Assembly: GCA_009760855.2 (NCBI GenBank) | Contig: WPIO01000134.1 | Coordinates: 196,001-260,000, forward strand | From: Cristatella mucedo | Taxonomy: Eukaryota; Bryozoa; Phylactolaemata; Cristatellidae | Reading direction: 5' to 3' | DNA: 64,000 bases | Shown: in pieces, positions 46,551 to 57,243 of the stretch | Layout of the letters: each line of letters begins with the position of its first letter | Numbering within the stretch: the first letter of the stretch is position 1 | Made by a program: the position numbers and the translations under genes | The notes under the pieces: generated by a model | Seen by the model: only the letters and a program-made list of their open reading frames with translations | Databases searched by the model: none | What the model was told of the DNA's origin: nothing

Positions 46551-48056
46551 AAATGGATAGCAGAAGATGCAGTCTTCTGAATGAAGCTGTACAATTGACT
46601 TGTCTATGTTATGGATACGGACTGTTTGTGTTTTTGTTTTTGAGCATGAGTGGTCTTCGCTGGCGTGCTCTTGGTACTGTCGGAATGCCTGCGTGTATTT
46701 GCACAACACTAACAAGTCGCTAGTCGTGATACAAGGTTAAGGCGGCACCGGTATTCGTCGCACCGAGAACTGTAGTGCTATGAGCGCTGTGTTAATGGCT
46801 TAGTTCTGTCATGACGTAAAAGCTGAACATATTGTTTGAAACTGCGACAGACCAACAACTAAAGATCGCTCCATACTGCGAGCCAGTTGCATCTATGAGC
46901 ATCTGCCGACCTACAAATTCTCTATCCTCTATAGCTAAGAAAACTCGGCATTTCAATAATTTCATGCGTATTTGTTAGTCAGTGGTACACTGCGACGAAC
47001 TTATTCGTCGGCGAGAGCGCCACATGTCGTCGAAGTACCTTGGAGACAGTATCTCTTTCATGGATTAGCCACCGAAGGGTCGGGTTGTAAACTGCATCAA
47101 AAAAGTTCACAGCTTTTATTGCCAGCGAGAAAAAGGCAAACAGTTTCTGACTAATAATTAATTCGCATTGTCATTCGGCAGCAGCTGCTTGGTCTTTTGG
47201 GAAAATAGTAATCACATTAAGCGAAAGGAAATTGTAGGAAGGGTTCTGACTGGCGTGAGTGTAAGTAGCTCTGAGTGGCACACAAAACACGTGATCGAAT
47301 GGTTTCGGGCGGTAGTAGAGCATACAATTACATCCTACGGCGAACCTCTTTCGTAAAGTTTGAGTGTGCATGAATGCGCGAAAGATTTTAACAATAATCA
47401 ACCAGCAGCCATGCAGCTATAGCTTTCGTGGGGCTCTCGTAACTGTTAGCTTCTGATATTATATAGTATAATACACTTTCCACGTGAGACACAGTGCTGC
47501 CATGAAGCCATTCACCAGTCAATGGTCGAGAAAACTATAATGTTTGATAAGGCAGCGGACAAGCAGAACGTGGACCGTAGCAAATACGGACAAAGAATAA
47601 ATGATACACGGGTCTAATATATAGTAGTCCTAAATGATTACTATTGGCTGAACAAGCCATCATGCATAGGAATCTAAATGCTATTGGCTTCTATTAAGGA
47701 GCATGCTCAGATCAGACATAGCTGATATGGCCTTGGCAGAGGCCAATTGGCCAAGGGACAAGTGTCATTCAGCCAATCAGCAGTGATCTGCAGCTCCGAA
47801 AATAGACGCGGCGTCCTGAGTCAGCCAGTGCTGCACTCTGGTCAAGGTGAAACCGCCTGGGGCAGCGGCTGTGAATCGGATTCAGCCAGCATTCCAGTCC
47901 CTGTTTAGTGCAGATGATAGGCAAAAAAGTGTCATTAGTCAGCTGCCGACAGACACGAGCTTGCAATTCCAAACTTTGAAGACCGATGACTTAGAGAACT
48001 TTTAAGTGTAGTTTTAACCTCAATACTGCCCATAGATGTAATGTAATTAATCTAAC

Positions 48057-48058
<2 letters not shown>
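46551..48058. other. Unassigned, about 1.5 kb
   Basis: No gene or repeat family recognised. Frames of 60-76 codons on both strands without domains. Confidence 0.45.
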
Positions 48059-48147
<89 letters not shown>

Positions 48148-48159
48148 ACTCTCTCTCTC
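48059..48159. repeat. (CT)n microsatellite
   Basis: About 82 bases of pure CT, then CACTCTCACT variants. Confidence 0.97.
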
Positions 48160-48448
48160 AACCGCAGTAATCTCTCTAGTCGAAACCCTCGTTAACTGGT
48201 TTCCGTTCCACGATTATGTAAATAGTTAAAAATTAGGGGCATATGCTAATGTGCTGTTCGAGACACGTGCAAGGGATAAGGAGGAAGGATTGGATATTGG
48301 CCCACTCAGCCAATAGGGTGCTTGGCAGTAAGCAGAGAAGTCTGCATGCAGCCATTTTATGGCCACGCTGAGGCTGACACGTGACGACCGATACAGGTCA
48401 CAATAAGCAAGCAGAGAAGCTACGTGAAGCTTCCAAATCTTTTTTGCA

Positions 48449-48503
48449 TATATTTATCCCAGCATCTAGTGTTTCCACGTGATTCGTCCCATGTGTGCTT
48501 GTA
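48449..48503 (+). mobile_element. L2-A copy, left piece (interrupted by L2-B)
   Basis: TATTTATCCCAGCATCTAGT, then GTTTCCACGTGATTCGTCCC and ATGTGTGCTTGTA, match the last codons and start of the 3' UTR of L2-A (compare 40585-40630). The match stops at L2-B sequence and resumes at 48778. Confidence 0.72.
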
Positions 48504-48777
48504 TAATGACAGCTACTCTCCAACTGCCGACTATGGCACAGCTTTTTCAGCGGTCCTGAACTGCTACTTCTATGCTACTCACTGCCTCAACTGCTCTCCT
48601 GACTCTGCTATGCTTCCAACTTTCTCTTTGTTACGTGAGACGAAGTCTGTTGGGTACCGAATGCGTACCGAAAGCCGCTTAGGCTGTGAGTGCGCTATAC
48701 AAAACTCTCCTGCGTAACACCCACGTGGTCTTTATGACTTTGTGGAGTTACTGACGGAGATACATTACATTACATTA
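48504..48777 (+). mobile_element. L2-B 3' end inserted in an L2-A 3' UTR
   Basis: Begins AATGACAGCTACTCTCC and runs through CTGCCGACTATGGCACAGCT, GAAAGCCGCTTAGGCTGTGA and TGCGCTATACAAAACTCTCC to a tail of three ATTAC-type units (ACATTACATTACATTA). It is a truncated insertion of the L2-B family; the flanking L2-A halves show it is the younger event. Confidence 0.85.
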
Positions 48778-48950
48778 TGCATGCTGACCATGTGCATGCT
48801 GCATGCTGACCGTGTGCATGTCACCCCTAATAATGTTGTGGTTGTTGACGTTGAGGATGCTTCCACTAACCATTCGATCATTATTTCTTTATACCGAATG
48901 TAGAGTGCCTAGAAAGAGATAAGTTCTCCGATGGCGCTATACAAATATAT
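48778..48950 (+). mobile_element. L2-A copy, right piece
   Basis: Resumes with GCATGCTGACCATGTGCATG and GCATGCTGACCGTGTGCATG repeat units, CACCCCTAATAATGTTGTG, CACTAACCATTCGATCATTA and the terminal hairpin (GAGTGCCTAGAAAGAGATAA, GTTCTCCGATGGCGC). The terminal stem is GTGCC with GGCGC, pairing through a G-U wobble. Confidence 0.8.
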
Positions 48951-49861
48951 CTAATCAGTAAAATTATTGCTATGATATTAAGAGAACTTAGTCTCTGTTC
49001 ATGCTTATTAAATATTACCACAGAGCTCTTTTGGAACACTTTAAAGCTACTGAAATGAATCATTGAGCTTGGCCACTTGTATGCCAGCTACAAGTAAACA
49101 AGTAACTGTGTGCAATCTGTCGGGCGTACAACTAATGCTGCTGGCCGTGGTGAATGGACGGGCCGGGGTACAACCATCAGCGAACTCCATTTCTAGGAAT
49201 TAACTGATAAGGAGACATCTACCAAGTAACATACTAGAGAGTTAGACACAGGTTGTTGTGTCGTTTAAACCAAAAACCCTAATCTCACAAAGCAATACTT
49301 ATGAGGACATATAGATACTGCTTTGCATACTCTCACACCATGGCCGGTCATAAAGGCTTGAGATTATGTTTTGTGCCAACAGGTATTAATTCTTGGTTCC
49401 TTTACTATTCGAAATAAGTACTAGACGCTATCATTATATGATGTAAGGATATTTTTTCCTTTTTATTTATTAATAAGAGGTACTTTAGGGTGACTCACTG
49501 AGATTATTGTAGTGACGTACTATACTTTACCGGGAACAAATGCCTTCGTTAGGATTCGAGAATGCCACTTTGTCGCTCGAGCCTATTTGAATAAGTGTAT
49601 ATTTTCAGCTACTATAACCAGTCGTTACTCTGCAAAGACTTGAATCTTTTTGCTACTCTTCCACAGCCAATTTTAAGGCTATACGTTCTTTGCAGATTAT
49701 ACATGAAGCGCGTTCGTCGTGCGGTTGTATGGTAGCAATTCTAAAACCTCCACTCGTTTAGAAAAGGGTGTTTTATATTTATTCTCTACAAGTTTTCTCA
49801 TCTGACAAAGCGTACTTTGTGTCTCGTCCAGATGACATGTGGTTTACTGCAGTCGTTAAAC
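48951..49861. other. Unassigned sequence
   Basis: No gene or repeat family recognised. Confidence 0.4.
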
Positions 49862-50645
49862 TAATAATAATAATAATGATAATGTACTTGATAAAGTGCC
49901 ATCAGAGAACTTAATCTCTTTCTAGGCGCTTTACATTTGCTGCAAAGGGAAATGCAATTGAATGGTAAGTAAAATCATGCTTGAAAAACAAACAAAATGA
50001 ATAACATGGTTAGGGGTGACATGCACAGAGTCAGCATGCAAATGTGGTTAGTGGCAGCATGCACAGTGTCAGCACGCATAAGCACATGAAGGACGAATCA
50101 CAGGGACCCACTAAATGCTCTCCTAAATAGGTGTGTTTTTAGGTTCCTTTTAAATGTGGTCAGGTCAGGGGATGCTCTGACGCAGGTCGGGAGGGAGTTC
50201 CAGGCTTTGGGAGCATACGAACTAAATGCACGGTCTCCAAAGAATTTAAGGTTTGTACGAGGTATTTGTAGACTGATGGATTCCGAAAAACGGGTGGTAT
50301 GATGCTTGGCCTGATGGGGGAGTATGTCGGAGAGATAGGCTGGAGCCACAGAATGAAGGGACCTAAAAGTGAGCGACAAAACCTTGAAGTCAATCCGTTG
50401 CCTCACTGGTAGCCAGTGCAGGTCGGCGAGAAGTGGAGTAATGTGGCAACTGCGACGCTCACGACAGACAAGCCTAGCTGCAGAGTTTTGCACCAGCTGC
50501 AATCGCCTGATCACACATGCTGGTAGGCCAGTAAGCAGTGAGTTGCAGAAGTCAAGACGAGATGTCACGAATGCATGGACCAACTTGGACGTGGTATCCT
50601 TATCTAAACAAGCCCGAATTTTAGCACTACTTTGACTGCTACATG
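49862..50645 (-). mobile_element. L2-A copy with intact 161-codon reverse-transcriptase end
   Basis: The cleanest L2-A frame in the window (50583-50098 on -): HAFVTSRLDFCNSLLTGLP, NSAARLVCRERRSC, LHWLPVRQRIDFKVLSLTF, VAPAYLSDILPHQAKH, GDRAFSSYAPKAWNSLPTC, ending Phe-Ser-Gly-Ser-Leu-stop without interruption. Upstream, the frame stays open through Ala-Lys-Ile-Arg-Ala-Cys-Leu-Asp-Lys-Asp to the truncation near 50640. The 3' UTR has two repeat units, the terminal hairpin and an AAT (ATT on -) tail at 49862. The palm with the FADD-type catalytic box is absent, so the copy is dead. Confidence 0.93.
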
Positions 50646-51687
50646 CACGCTCGAGATAGCATGCAGAAGATCAGGACTGACCCTTGACCCTTCCTCAATG
50701 GCCATGCGACCGCCATACGACGACCGTTTGGCAGATCGTATCAATCCAGCCTAGCTCAAGCCAAGTCTAGCTTCTTTACAAAAAACATTTCGGAATCGCG
50801 GATGAACAATACAAAAAATTCTTATGATGACCATCGGCTGTCGCCTAAACTGTTATCAGACGAGCACCTTGTCTTGCGATCCATGTGGCGGCGATCTGGC
50901 CGATCGCTTCTTTTTCAGCCAATGCACTCGAGTCAGAGTCCGTCCGTGACATGAAATTCTCGCTGCACTCCTCTCCCGCAGTTCTTGACTGGCACCTCAA
51001 TGTCCGCCTTTGAACCTGCCACGAATCTCTTAAACTCGAAGTTCACCTCCGAGTCTATTAAGACTTCTAGCTCTTAAGTCTACGTACCGGCTTTTCTCCT
51101 TCTGAGCTGCACAGTTTCGCTGGAACCGGGAATGGCTAACATTATACACGTGTCCTTAGCCGTAAGTCTAGTCCTTGTCTCTTTAACAGGGCTTTTGCTA
51201 GGCTAGTCATTTAGAGAGTTACACTAGAGCAGAAGAACTTAAGCACCCAGTCTCTCTACTATCGTTCCGATCGAAGGCACGTAAGCGTAAGAGTAGTGGC
51301 AGACCAGCTAAACTCTTATGTCATACGTTTAAACCTTGCAAGTACGTTCCTGTAAGGTTTCAGCGAAACTCACTCCACAGAGTCTGCACTGTTGTGAGTG
51401 CATGCAAGACTTTCTAAGGAATGCAGACATATGCAGGAATGCCCATTTAGAGTTTCTCTGATTGTTTTCGGGAGCTCAGCGTTTTATACTTTTGATGACC
51501 AAGAAGTCCTTCTAGAGTGCCTGACATCTCACCTGGGCATAATTACTACACTGCACTTGTGTAGGTCCTATTCTCAATAGGAGGATTCAGAGCATTAATT
51601 TAAGTAAGTAAAAGCCATCCGACAAACTATTACGGGTTGCCCCAAGGATTAGAAGTTCGATCCACATTCTTTCACGATCCATACGCC
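50646..51687. other. Unassigned sequence
   Basis: No recognised gene or repeat. Immediately 5' of the truncated LINE and up to a SINE-B copy. Confidence 0.4.
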
Positions 51688-51830
51688 GAGCTGGTTTGGT
51701 CTAGCGGTTAAGGTGCTCGCCCGGACCAAGGTCTGACTGAGGTCGTGGGCTCGAGCCCCGAGGCATATGTGAAGCGCCTGAATAGAGATTAAGTTCTCTT
51801 GGGGCGCTATACAATTAATTATAATTATAT
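51688..51830 (+). mobile_element. SINE-B copy, best-preserved
   Basis: The head is strongly tRNA-like: GCTGGTTTGGTCTAGCGGTT, AAGGTGCTCGCCC (A box TGGTCTAGCGGTTAAGG) and B box within GGGCTCGAGCCCC. Then GGCATATGTGAAGCGCCTGA and the core AGAGATTAAGTTCTCT, followed by TGGGGCGCTATACAATTAAT and an AT-rich tail. The part from AAGCGCC to GGCGC is the same stem-loop as the L2-A 3' end, with 16 identical core bases. It is inferred to be mobilised by the L2-A enzyme. Confidence 0.92.
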
Positions 51831-52200
51831 TTTATTTTCATACTCATCCTCTTGCCGATGTAATCCCTAAGCACAATCTAAGCTTTCGCATGAACGCAGA
51901 CATACGCTGCTGCTGCTGCTGTACCTGGTCTTGATTCCTCTTTGATTCCGGCACGTAAAACTCGCTCAACTCCATTCCTGCATTCATAATATATATTTTA
52001 TATTAGTAGATTATATTATATTATATTATTAAGCATTCGAACTTCAATGGCAGCAAACTTTCCAAAATTTAATAGTAATAGTCAGTCTTTCTAGTTATAC
52101 GAAAGCCAATTGTCGTTCAGAAACTGGAAAACCTAGACCTCAAAATGAGCCCGAATCGCATATCCTGTAGCATCTGCACAGAATCTAGGTGCTCTTTCCC
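51831..52200. other. Spacer with AT-rich simple sequence
   Basis: TATATT/TTATA repeats at about 51985-52030 and a short TGC run at 51909-51921. No gene recognised. Confidence 0.5.
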
Positions 52201-52495
52201 AGTGTGACCTATACGACCATACAGGGTCGACAGTCAAGCTTGTCTACTTTCATCTGTGTAACATAGCAAATACTCGGGCCTTCGTAGACAGGGATGCCAC
52301 AACCTAGTTGGTCCATACATTTTTGACATCCCATCTCGACTTTAACAAATTACTACCCGCAGATCTTCCTGCCTATGCGACAAGGCACTTAGGGTTAGTG
52401 CAAAACTCGGGAGTCCCGCTTGTCCGTCGTGAGTTTTGTTGTAGCCACATCGAGCCATTTGTCGGCGACCTGCAATGGCTGCTCATCAGGCCACG
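52201..52495 (+). mobile_element. L2-type reverse-transcriptase fragment, diverged
   Basis: Reads (with breaks) Val-His-Thr-Phe-Leu-Thr-Ser-His-Leu-Asp-Phe, then Leu-Pro-Ala-Tyr-Ala-Thr-Arg-His-Leu-Gly-Leu-Val-Gln-Asn-Ser, then Val-Arg-Arg-Glu and Leu-Gln-Trp-Leu, in the same order as L2-A. Both ends are truncated: the match stops where L2-A would continue into Arg-Ile-Asp-Phe-Lys. Confidence 0.75.
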
Positions 52496-52992
52496 ACTTT
52501 CATCTTGGGCGGCAAGACCGCAAGGTTTTATGTGTGGGCAAGACCCCCAAGATTTTAAGTAGGCGGGGCTAGACCCAAATTAATGAAAAATTATTTAGCA
52601 AAATCGTTGAGCCTACTCGATACGAGCTTGGCAGCTTCTCGTCGAGTGGAAAAAGAGCATCATTTCGTCACTTTTGACTGACGGGTGTATAAATAGGTGG
52701 CCACCATTGGGGGGGGGGGAGGGGAGCAAATGCCCCTCTGCTCTTCCCTGGCTTCACCACTAAAGCCAGGGTTCACTGGCAGGCGTTAGCAGTAACGGCC
52801 ATCAATGCCGTGTGGCTTGCACTACATGTGTACTAGAAGCTCGGCCTATTGGCTTTTTGTATTTTGTTTGCTATTCAGAGGCGAATTCCCACGTAATTTA
52901 ACACGCTTACTCGAAGGCCAAGATTTGGGGCTCTAAAAAATGGTATGGCTGTCATGCTCTGCATCTTTAACTCCCATCTGTTTCAAATTTGA
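52496..52992. other. Unassigned sequence with (G)n run
   Basis: The motif GGCAAGACC(C/G)C(C/A)AAG occurs twice near 52510-52553, and a run of about ten G lies near 52710. No gene recognised. Confidence 0.45.
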
Positions 52993-54330
52993 TACTAATA
53001 ATAACACATGTGTATAGGGCCCTCTGAGAAATATATCTTTATGGGCACTTGACATTTGCTGTTTAGGAAGCATGCTTAAATGGTTACTCTCAACGTTTAC
53101 AATGCCAGCAAGCACAACATGGTTAGAGGTGAGTTGCACAGTGTCAACAGGCAAATACAGTTATCGGCAGCATTCTTCATTTTAAACGTCGTCAAGTAAG
53201 GGATGCCTTCAAGTCCGTCAGGAGTGAGCTCCAGGCTTTGGGAGTGCAGTCTTGTGGCGCTGACGGGGCCATATGGTTTTGTTAGTTTATGTTTTATTGA
53301 GTGCTTTACGAGTTGACGTTTCATTGAGGGTGAATCATGGCCTGAAAAGAAGAGGCAGCGAGAATGAGCGGGCACAGTGAGCTGTAGCCCGAATCCCAGC
53401 CCAGATATACAGTCGCTCTTGGACATTCGGTGTTCTTGGACCGTCGCTTGCTTGCTCGCTGTCGGAGCATCCAGGCACAGGGAGCATGTCAACTTAAGGC
53501 TCGGTCTCCAAAGGAGTTGATGCTCATACGAGATATAGCTGAACGATTTGATTCAGAAAAGCGGGTGGCCTAGCCTGGCGGAGTTGTAACTCGGATCGGT
53601 AGACAGGAGCCAGATAATGAAGGGACTTAAAAGTGAGTGGCAGAACCTTGAAGTCGATACGCTGCTTGATCGGGAGCCAGTGCGGGTCGGCGAGAAAAGG
53701 CGTGATGTGGAAATGGGATGCTCACGACAGACAAGCCTGGATGCAGATTTTTCGCACCAATTGTAATTGCCGGATTTCGCAGGCCGGATTGCACAGGCCG
53801 GTAGACCAGCCAGCAGCGATTTATAAAAGTCGAGACACGATGTCACAAATGCATGAACCAATTTGGATGCGGTATCCATGTCTAAGCAAGCCCGAATTTT
53901 GACAATGTTGTGTAGCTGACAACAGGCAGACTTGACTGCGGAGTTGATCTGATAATCTATTGAAAGGTCACTTTGGAACAGGACACCTCGATTCCATGCA
54001 GATGCAATAGGAGATATGCAATCAGAGCCGATTTTGTGCGTTAAGCTTTCCAGTTTCTGAGTAACACTTGGTTTGCCCATGATTAGTTGATTTTATCGTC
54101 ATTCAATTTAAGAAAGCTTACTATCATCCATGTGGGAAGTCATCAATACATGCAGCAAGGGAGTTTAGAGAGTTCGACATGTTGAAAGTCTGAGAAGGAT
54201 CAAAGCAAGGGTATAACAGTTATCTTCATTGATGTGAAAGCCTAGATTGTGCTTGGCGATCGCGTAAGGAAGAGGGAGAGTATAATCAGTGAAAAGAAGC
54301 TGACCGAGCACAAAACCCTGAAGTGTTCCG
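52993..54330 (-). mobile_element. Longest L2-A copy, reaching back into the reverse-transcriptase palm, disrupted
   Basis: Reading on -, the 5' part (about 54325 to 54090) gives, with stops, Gly-x-Val-Leu-Gly-x-Leu-Leu-Phe-Thr-x-Tyr-Thr-Leu-Pro-Leu, the conserved strand before the catalytic box, and His-Asn-Leu-Gly-Phe-His. The catalytic FADD-type box itself is degraded. The frame 54080-53553 then reads Ser-Asp-Leu-Ser-Ile-Asp, Ala-Val-Lys-Ser-Ala, LHNIVKIRACLDMDTASKLV and HAFVTSCLDFYKSLLAGLP. The C-terminal part and 3' UTR follow to a decayed tail at 52993. About 53256-53495 does not align with other copies and looks like an insertion. Confidence 0.85.
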
Positions 54331-54468
54331 TACTTGATGGGTTAAGGCAAATATTTGCTTATGAGAAGAAGAGGTAGTAATGTTTGGGCTTACAAACTCA
54401 GCAAACAGGGGGTAGTAGCAGCGTCTCTGAAATCTCCAAATTTCTCGACTGCTACAAGAGCTTTGATC
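54331..54468. other. Junction between oppositely oriented L2-A pieces
   Basis: About 140 bases with no clear family match, between the 5' end of the - strand LINE and a + strand 3' fragment. It could derive from an inversion during 5' truncation. Confidence 0.35.
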
Positions 54469-54551
54469 ATCAGCAAATGTAAAGCGCCTAGAAAGAGATT
54501 AAGTTCTCTGAGGGCGCTTTATCAAGTGCAATATTATTATTATTATTATTA
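54469..54551 (+). mobile_element. L2-A 3' terminal fragment with (ATT)n tail
   Basis: CAGCAAATGTAAAGCGCCTA, the core AGAGATTAAGTTCTCT, GAGGGCGCTTTATCAAGTGC and seven ATT units. The terminal stem TAAAGCGCC/GGCGCTTTA is perfect. It is the reference for the hairpin described in the findings. Confidence 0.92.
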
Positions 54552-55589
54552 GCTCCTACTGATCCTCAGCTTTGGCTCGTAGCCTTGTCAGCACCGCTTC
54601 TCTGGCGTTCTTGCACTTCTTACTCATATCGTGGATTTTGCACGCTCACTGCAAGTGCTTTCTCTCCTGCATACGCAGGAAGCTTATATCAAGACAAGTT
54701 CGGTTTGCTCGGCATCCGAAACTAGCTCACTGCAGTATAAATCGGTGCGGAACTCTCCTCGGTATACTTGACAACTGAGTTACTTCTAAGAGCAATACAT
54801 TGGTAAGGCCCTCGTGTTTCGGTGCGCGCGAGAATAGTATTAGCCCTGTGCCCAGTGGTATGCCTTGCTGCGGGTAGGAAGTCTGTATATGCACTGATCT
54901 AATTAAAACGTGGAACGTTTGTGATTTCGTTTGCGGATGTGCACGCTCGCAACGTCTACATTAGACCTGAACAGCTGCAGTCTCGTTCAACTGGTCAGGT
55001 GGCCCAACAAAGGTTGCTCTTATCTACAATATCGCTATTGCATATATTTTTTCTACGTTTCAAGGGCAGTGTGGGCTGCAATCATTACAACTACTTGACT
55101 AGGCCCTTTATTTGACCGGGAGCCCCTAAAGCTTATTATCAATCGCAAATGTTGGAAACACAAGCAGATAGGACTGTGAAGCTATTTGCACGCGAGAAGC
55201 CTGCGAAGCTCGGTATACTTGGAGTGTTTGCAAGAAATATCCTGCATTTCTCTGACAAAGCAATTGGCATTACATCAATACCGGTAGCGACGCCCATAGG
55301 TCAGTTAGGTTGGATAGGTTTGCCACGCTGGACAGTACAATTACGAGGACATTTGAAACCCAAATTTCGACACGGTTAGCGATCGCAGAAGCCCTTTGTG
55401 CATCTGAGCTGCGGGTGCGGGACGCTCAGCATTCATTTAGTCAGGGATGGCATCATTGCAGTCAGCGCAGCAAAGGAAATCACCTACTGGGCAAGCTAGG
55501 GTAGCGATTAATTGCATCTTTGTGTGTCTGACCTATATCGGATACGCTGAGGTCGGGTTAGTAATTAGCATGGCCTGAGCTCATACTTG
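54552..55589. other. Unassigned sequence
   Basis: Short + frames (68, 64, 76 and 64 codons) without domains. No repeat family recognised. Confidence 0.4.
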
Positions 55590-55722
55590 ACAGGGACGCA
55601 GTGCCCCTGGGCTAAGTAAGGTGCTATTGCTTCGTGGCCCTAGGCGTGGGTGCGAGTCCTGAAGCAGGCAATCAATCTTACCTTGCTCACTGCGGGCGGA
55701 AATGGCATCTTCTGCAGATGGC
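55590..55722 (+). mobile_element. Diverged tRNA-derived SINE, SINE-A-like
   Basis: CTGGGCTAAGTAAGGTGCTA, then CGTGGCCCTAGGCGTGGG, the B box GGGTGCGAGTCC and GAAGCAGGCAATC, then ACTGCGGGCGGAAATGGC. The order matches SINE-A (A box, palindromic segment, B box, body). The end is lost. Confidence 0.6.
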
Positions 55723-56397
55723 TATAGGATGCTGTTGAATAAGCCGACCTTGACCTCAACTTTTACTTTGTTTTATGTGGGGCGTTTGGGTGAGTTTGAG
55801 GCAACTTTTCCGTGTTTTCCAGTTTCGGCGTTTCCCTGTCATATTATTCCGCCAGGATTCTGTCAGCATTTCCAAATGCATAAGTCCTTTCGACCTTTTC
55901 TTATCGACGCGAGCTTTCGTTCAGTCATTACTCGCCAATTGATCAAAATTAGCGAGGCGTCAGTTCAGCTGCAGAGCGCAGCTCAGATGCAGCAAGAACT
56001 ACTGTTAGTGTCAGACAGCTTTATAGAGAATTTGATAATAATTTTAACTAAATTTTTTTTATTCACCGCTTACAGTTAGCCCCATTACAGGCTTTATTCG
56101 ATTTGCGTATTGCTGTGACTTACCAGGACTGCTTATTCGAAGTCGATAGGTGCAAAAAAGCGTGCTTGCTACGCAAGAGCTGTAGTTCATGCATATGAGA
56201 GAGTTGGCTTGCAGGAGATGCAGCCAACCGCGTCTTCAGCACAGCCCTCAGCACTGCGAAGTGGCGCATCCCCTATCTGCCACTGATTTGGACAGCTACG
56301 GTCGGAGCATGTGACAACCTAGTGGAAAAGCTATCGTAGTAGTCTAGCTCTTGTCGTCGAAGTGGACTCATTTGGTCTCCGTGCCATACAAACGTCG
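55723..56397. other. Unassigned sequence
   Basis: A 125-codon + frame at 55702-56079 overlaps the SINE end and has Phe/Pro-rich, non-repetitive composition. I do not recognise it and see no splice context to support it. Confidence 0.4.
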
Positions 56398-56535
56398 TCA
56401 TAAAGTCTGTTGGCTACCGAATGCGCACCGAAAGTCGCTTAGGCTGTGAGTGCGCTATACAAAAGTCTCCTGAGTAACCCTCACGTTGTCTTTGTGGCTT
56501 TGAAAAGTTACAGATGGAGGATGCATTACATTTCA
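56398..56535 (+). mobile_element. L2-B 3' terminal fragment
   Basis: AAAGTCTGTTGGCTACCGAA, GAAAGTCGCTTAGGCTGTGA, GTGCGCTATACAAAAGTCTC, then TTACAGATGGAGGATGCATT and a single ATTAC-like unit. It is only the last part of the 3' UTR, colinear with 38340-38468 and 48646-48777. Confidence 0.85.
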
Positions 56536-57067
56536 AAACTGCACATTGAGTGCATCGTGCATTCGCTTAATTTCAGAAGGGTTCTTTGCTTACGCGGCTG
56601 TCTCAAGTAACAAGGTCGCTTTCGGAGAAGCAGCCCTACGTGGAGCACCGAGGAAAAAAATGGTCATACTTTAATTGTTGGTCACCTCGAGTCCAAGCCC
56701 AATTGTTTTCTGATTCGAGCTTACATCACGGTGCTTCCAACTGGCGTTGGACGCTTTGATGTACATCAGCATTTGCATATTACAAAAAGGCTACGGGTAT
56801 TAAATCTTAATGGCGTAAACAAGCTCTTCACTGTTTGGCTCTCTTTTACCTGACTTTCATTGTTTTCTCATCAACAGAAGTAAGATTGTTAGAAGATTTA
56901 TTTCTTATTCTAGTTTATGCTGTGCTGCCACGTTTAACTGACGTCTGCTTTTACTGTGCATCTTCGTGTATTTCTGAAGCAATATCGCCTCGGAGACACT
57001 ATTTTCATCAACATCTCTCGATCAATCGATCTTGAGGCTGTGAGATCTACTAAACTTTACTTAATAT
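56536..57067. other. Unassigned sequence
   Basis: No gene or repeat family recognised. Confidence 0.4.
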
Positions 57068-57243
57068 AGGCTGTATGATGATAGCCCAGGAGGTAAGTGG
57101 GCCCTCTTCACGACCGAGATCGTGGGTTCAAATCCTGCAGTTGGGTGATCCTCTATTCATAACTGCAAGTGGTGTTGAAAGCCGATAAGACTCTTCTGCC
57201 GCTATACAAATGAGGATGCAAAATCAGCTATGATATATTTATA
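57068..57243 (+). mobile_element. SINE-A copy, internally shortened head
   Basis: GATAGCCCAGGAGGTAAGTG (A-box region), CACGACCGAGATCGTGGG (shortened palindrome), B box GGTTCAAATCC, then TTGGGTGATCCTCTATTC, GTGTTGAAAGCCGATAAGAC, GCCGCTATACAAATGAGG and AATCAGCTATGATATATTTA. All SINE-A landmarks are in order. Confidence 0.88.

Noticed and set aside
51688-51775. A functional tRNA gene at the best SINE-B head
   Set aside because: The A box is excellent, but no proper anticodon loop or acceptor stem closes, and the unit joins the LINE-like 3' hairpin common to the family.
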